From NCBI GenBank assembly GCA_964007475.1, contig OZ023274.1, positions 86,447,936 through 86,511,935 of the forward strand: a DNA stretch of 64,000 nucleotides, read 5' to 3'. The notes under the pieces are model-generated. The model ran no database searches, was not told the origin of the DNA, and was given only the letters and a program-made list of their open reading frames with translations. This DNA is from Hybos culiciformis (lineage: Eukaryota; Arthropoda; Insecta; Diptera; Hybotidae). The first letter of the stretch is position 1. Each line of letters begins with the position of its first letter. Both the position numbers and the translations under genes were made by a program. Positions 59,907-64,000 of this stretch are shown piece by piece.

Positions 59907-62900
59907 GAAGAATGTAAATGTTTTTCTGCTAACTGTTCGTATTTTAACTTCCGTTTAAACTTCCTTTACTTAATACCAAGACCATACTTTTCTAAAAAGA
60001 ATTTAACTTAGTGTTTTTTTGGCACGAAAAAAAAATAGATTACACGCAAAAATTTCAAATAAATCCTTCCAATTTATTAATAAAACATTTCTTCATAAAT
60101 ACTTATTCTATTTAACAACTTTATTTCACAGGATTCATAAAATGCGAAAAAAAAAAAAATAAAAAAAAAATTCACATTTCTAGACGGACTGGAAATCAAA
60201 TAAAGATAACTATATCTATACATTGTATAAAATGCTAGATTATGACAAGAAAAAAAATATACCATTTTAAAAACATAACAAACATATCTATTTTTATATG
60301 TTGATATTCTGATGTGTATAAAAAAAAGTATATTTTGGGTATAAAACAAGAAAAAAAAAAAACAATAATAACAATAACGATATATCTATATTATATTGAA
60401 GTATTTAATAAAATATTTAGCTTGTACTATAAAGTAATATGAAAAAAAAAGTATAAATAAAAAAAAAAGTCTGGTGAATCATAAGTATTATTATGTTGGG
60501 GATTCCTTTTCAAAATTATATATTGTTATATAAATATGTTTTTTTGTATATATTCAAATAAATATAATAAATATAACGTACTTATAAATATATATATATT
60601 ATATATATAGTATATATCTATGAAAAATGTGTTTTATATAAAACACATCATATATGCACATATAAATAAATAACAAAAAAAAATTGTTTAAAGATTTCGT
60701 TGGATTGTTCATTCATGTACAGCTATTATAAAACATTTATATATATATACATATATATCTATATATAATTTTATCTTATATATATATTTTATAAAACATA
60801 TATTATTAAATATTTAAAATGTTTTGACTGAGATCAGCTGATACTTAAAAGTACAACATATGTAGATTATTATGTTCATATATAAATACATATATATTTA
60901 TATATATAATTAAATATTATTTTATATTATATTAAGTATAGTCAAGAAGATACTTTTCTTTTTAAAGAAATTAGGTATTTATTTTCAGAATAAACAAGAA
61001 ACATATAAGAGAGATATTTTATTGATTGCATATATACATTTATTTTAATTTAGCAAGCACAAGTTGATTATTATCAATTAATTGTTCTTGTTGTTAAATT
61101 GGAATTTGTTATTGATCTTATTAATAACGATATTTTTTTTTTAAATTAGTACGAAAACTGGCTAATTTCAGTATAGGTTAATAAATATCATTAAAACTCT
61201 GTACAATTTATTATTTTTCATAAATTACGAATAGTGTGTTTGCAGTCTTTCAGAAAAATCTCTGTGTTGGTACATACAATCAATATTATTATTATATGAA
61301 TAAAAGTACTATTTAAAAAAAAAAAAACAGCACTTAGATCAAGACGATTACTGAAAAACTTCACACGAATTCAAATGAACTCGACTCGAACACGCCGTAG
61401 AATAATAATAATACCGCACTACACCATCATATTGTAAAATAGTTTTTTCCTTTGCAGAAGGAAGAAAAATACAAATTTCTACTTCCATGAAAATTTATGA
61501 AAAAACTAGAAAAAAAAAAATTAACAATTAGAAAATTAAAATTTATCATCATCATCACCATATTGAATTGACTCGGAAATTATTCTCTATATTTGTAAAC
61601 AAGATATACTTATTATATCTACACAACAGGAAAAAGTGATTTTTTGTCCTTATTGGATAAAATACAAGCTACAGATTTTAGATATATGTATTAGTGCCTA
61701 GTCGCCAATAAGATGTAGGTTTTTTATTTTCGACTTTTGTCTTGTATCTTTTTATCAATGATTCTCTTCTTTTTGGATTTTTAAATTATAATAGTTCACA
61801 TTTTATACCACCGCAATGTGAAAAGCGCTGATAGCTTCAATTTAGGGATTTTTTTTTTTGTGAATTTTCAAAAATATAGAAAATTATCAAAAAAACTCCT
61901 CATAATATTTTCATTTTTTCTTAGAAATTAAAATATTAAAATATCCTTTTACAGGCATCAAGAAATCAAATTAATTCAAAATTTGAAATATATGTAGATA
62001 TTATTGTAGGTATTGTAAGATATTGTGTTATAAACCTTTTATATTATAAATGTCCTCTTTTCGAGCCAATATTAAAAGGAAAGAAAATGTTTTGCTTCAC
62101 TTGAATACTTAATATTGATTAATTTTTTTTCGTTTTTTTTTTTTTTTTAATTTTTAGGACTGTAATTTCAAACTAAAAAATATGTATTCGCGTACTTTTA
62201 TTCAAGTTTCTATTTAAACGCCATTTAAGATATTTTTAATTGTATCTGATAAAAGTCTCACGATTCAAGCTCACAAAAAAATCTTATATAAGAGTTAAAA
62301 CTATAATGTCATAAAGAAAACTTTTTTTTATAGCAAAAGATTCGGATTTCAGTGAAAAGTTCTTATGAAAGATTTTATAATAAATTTAAAAACGATCTAT
62401 TAACACTAGTTTTATAATATATATTAACTGACGTCTATAGAAAATGTGAGGATCAAAATTAATTATTATTCCTTCATAATGTGTTAAATTCAAAGAAAGG
62501 TTCATGAATCTGCACAGAATACGGAAAAATCATTATTATCATTATTTTAAAATGTTTATTCCTACCATTTCCGTGGCTAAAATGGTGTCTTGCAACTTCT
62601 TAAAACTTGAAACTTAAAACTTAAAACTTAAAATATCCAACAAATATGATAATGTAGTGTAGAAGACTAACAATTATAAATATTACAAATTTTTTTATCT
62701 ACCTATCACAGTTCCATACATTTTTCTGGTATAATGGGTATCGAAACTTTTAACTAGCTTAATCTTAATACGAAGAAAATACTGCATATCTGGAAAATTC
62801 AAAATTGTATAATAAAATATAATGAAATTAAGACTATGACTTCAACTCTAGAAAGTAAGCATGCGCCAATTTTATTAAGGTAATAAAAAACCTATTGAAA

Positions 62901-63349
62901 AATCGTTTTCTTTAATTTATACGAAAAATATAAAGCTTTATGCTGAAAAAAAGTAAAAAAAAAAAAAATTTAATGAGATTTTTCCTTAAATTTAATAGAA
63001 AAATTCAATCTCGATTTTGTCCAGAAATTTTTATCAATGTAGGGTTAATTGCAGCAATATGGAATTATACATATAAATGAAATAAATAAAAATATCATAA
63101 AATTAGCATTTTTCAGATCCTTAAAATTATTTTTTGGGGGAAAAATTCATAATTACATCTAAATTCACTCATTATTAATCAATATATTAATATTCCGTCC
63201 GTCCGTATGAATTTCATACATTATTGAAATATACTAATCTAAATAAATATTTACGCTGCGTCACGCAGTAAATAATAAAATATACATATTCAAAAATAAA
63301 ACAAAAATTTTAAAAATAAAATTTTTTATTTATTTTGTTCACTCTAATA

Positions 63350-63727
63350 CCTTGTTCGCACTTCAATATTTTTCCGGATAATTCGATTTTACCGGAAACT
63401 TTGTGGATATTATCATACAAAAACTTTTTCCGGATATTTTAATTTCCAGTTATTTTTCCACTTAGCTAGTTCCTTTTAGCTACTTTTTGATAAATTTGGT
63501 ACGGTTGGCACCGTTTATTTTGTGTCAAAATATCAAAAAAAGTGAAATTTAATTCTAAAATTATTTATGAACTTAAGATTTTTGAAAATTCATAACAAAA
63601 AAAATAAATTTATTTATATTTTTTCTAGAACCGTCAAATTTTTTCCACTTCTAAAGTGCGAACGGTAGTTTCAGAAAGTGGAAATTTCCACTTATTTATC
63701 CGGATAAATGTTGAAGTGCGAACAAGG
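63350..63727. mobile_element. TIR element (MITE), complete, flanked by TA
   Basis: The left end, CCTTGTTCGCACTTCAA, and the right end, its exact reverse complement, are part of inverted repeats of about 30 bases that continue to TCCGGATAA with two mismatches. The 378-bp element is flanked by TA on both sides, the target duplication typical of Tc1/mariner-class transposons. No transposase is encoded. The inside repeats CCGGATAT and an AAGTGCGAAC motif. Confidence 0.85.
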
Positions 63728-63734
63728 TATAAAG

Positions 63735-64000
63735 TCTTGTTCGCACCTCAATATTTTTCCGGATATTTCGATTTTTCCGGAAACTTCGTGGATATTATCA
63801 TACAAAAATTTTTTCCGGATATTTTAATTTCCAGTTATTTTTCCACTTAGCTAGTTCCTTTTAGCTACTTTTTGATAGATTTGGTACGGTTGGCACCGTT
63901 TATTTTGTGTCAAAATATCAATAAAAGTGAAATTTAATTTTAAAATTATTTTTGAACTTCAGATTTTTGAAAATTCATAACAAAAAAAAAAAAATTCATT
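63735..64000. mobile_element. Second, truncated copy of the same TIR element
   Basis: Starting with CTTGTTCGCACCTCAATATT at 63736, this copy follows the first in the same orientation, 385 bases from its start, and runs off the window edge. The two copies match closely over the visible 265 bases with scattered substitutions, which makes a tandem pair separated by only about 8 bases. Confidence 0.85.

Larger units (their letters stand above)
56162..63347. other. Gene-poor region upstream of the zinc-finger gene
   Basis: More than 7 kb lacks a convincing gene. It should contain the promoter and any non-coding first exon of the zinc-finger gene. The segment 61325-61450 has less biased composition, and on the minus strand it contains a TCAGT initiator-like motif near 61350, so it is one candidate start. 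Also present are repeat-like sequence at 56860-57010, a dispersed repeat copy at 57617-57765, an (AT)n tract, and a 70-base exon-like island at 59837-59906. Confidence 0.6.

Noticed and set aside
59177..60349. Minus-strand open frames made of Ile/Phe/Tyr
   Set aside because: Produced by TA-alternating microsatellite and A/T runs; not protein-like.

Overview
The window is strongly AT-rich eukaryotic DNA with GT-AG introns. Its proteins match animal, and most closely insect, families, so it is almost certainly an insect nuclear genome. The order cannot be fixed from this sequence alone. Very long TRRAP exons among short introns would suit a dipteran or a similar AT-rich insect genome. Four protein-coding genes can be read with confidence, and their splice phases were followed exon by exon.

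Layout. (1) 959-3639, minus strand: Rpt1/PSMC2, a 26S proteasome ATPase, 8 coding exons, 434 aa, complete. (2) 3640-5526: divergent intergenic region with a palindromic 59-bp tandem repeat and probable promoter/5' UTR sequence. (3) 5527-27877, plus strand: Nipped-A/TRRAP, the giant pseudokinase scaffold of SAGA and Tip60 histone acetyltransferase complexes, 25 coding exons, 3864 aa, complete. (4) 16147-17172, plus strand: an intact intronless G-protein beta gene (Gbeta1 class, 341 aa) nested in the 6.3-kb intron 18 of TRRAP, most simply a retrogene. (5) 27878-33907: gene-poor intergenic DNA with a tRNA-derived SINE-like segment. (6) 33908-56161, minus strand: a C2H2 zinc-finger gene that converges on TRRAP. 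It has 15 recognisable coding exons and 16 fingers if all are joined (795 aa). (7) 56162-64000: no convincing gene, but microsatellites, repeat copies and a pair of TIR elements at the right edge.

The most interesting system is the zinc-finger gene. Six consecutive internal exons (47799 down to 36434) all begin and end in phase 1. Four are near-copies of one two-finger module and two are copies of a different one-finger module. They lie 0.9-4 kb apart in introns. Any subset could be included without breaking the frame, so the locus looks built for combinatorial or mutually exclusive splicing of DNA-binding fingers. One cassette has a GC rather than GT donor, several have unusual linkers at their joins, and a fold-back element sits just downstream of the array.

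Mobile sequence is plentiful: a Helitron-like 3' terminus, a TIR MITE, a fold-back element, a tRNA-like SINE head, two diverged copies of a dispersed repeat, and a tandem pair of TIR elements flanked by TA. The genes have no shared pathway beyond general roles: proteolysis (Rpt1), chromatin (TRRAP), signalling (Gbeta) and transcription (zinc finger).
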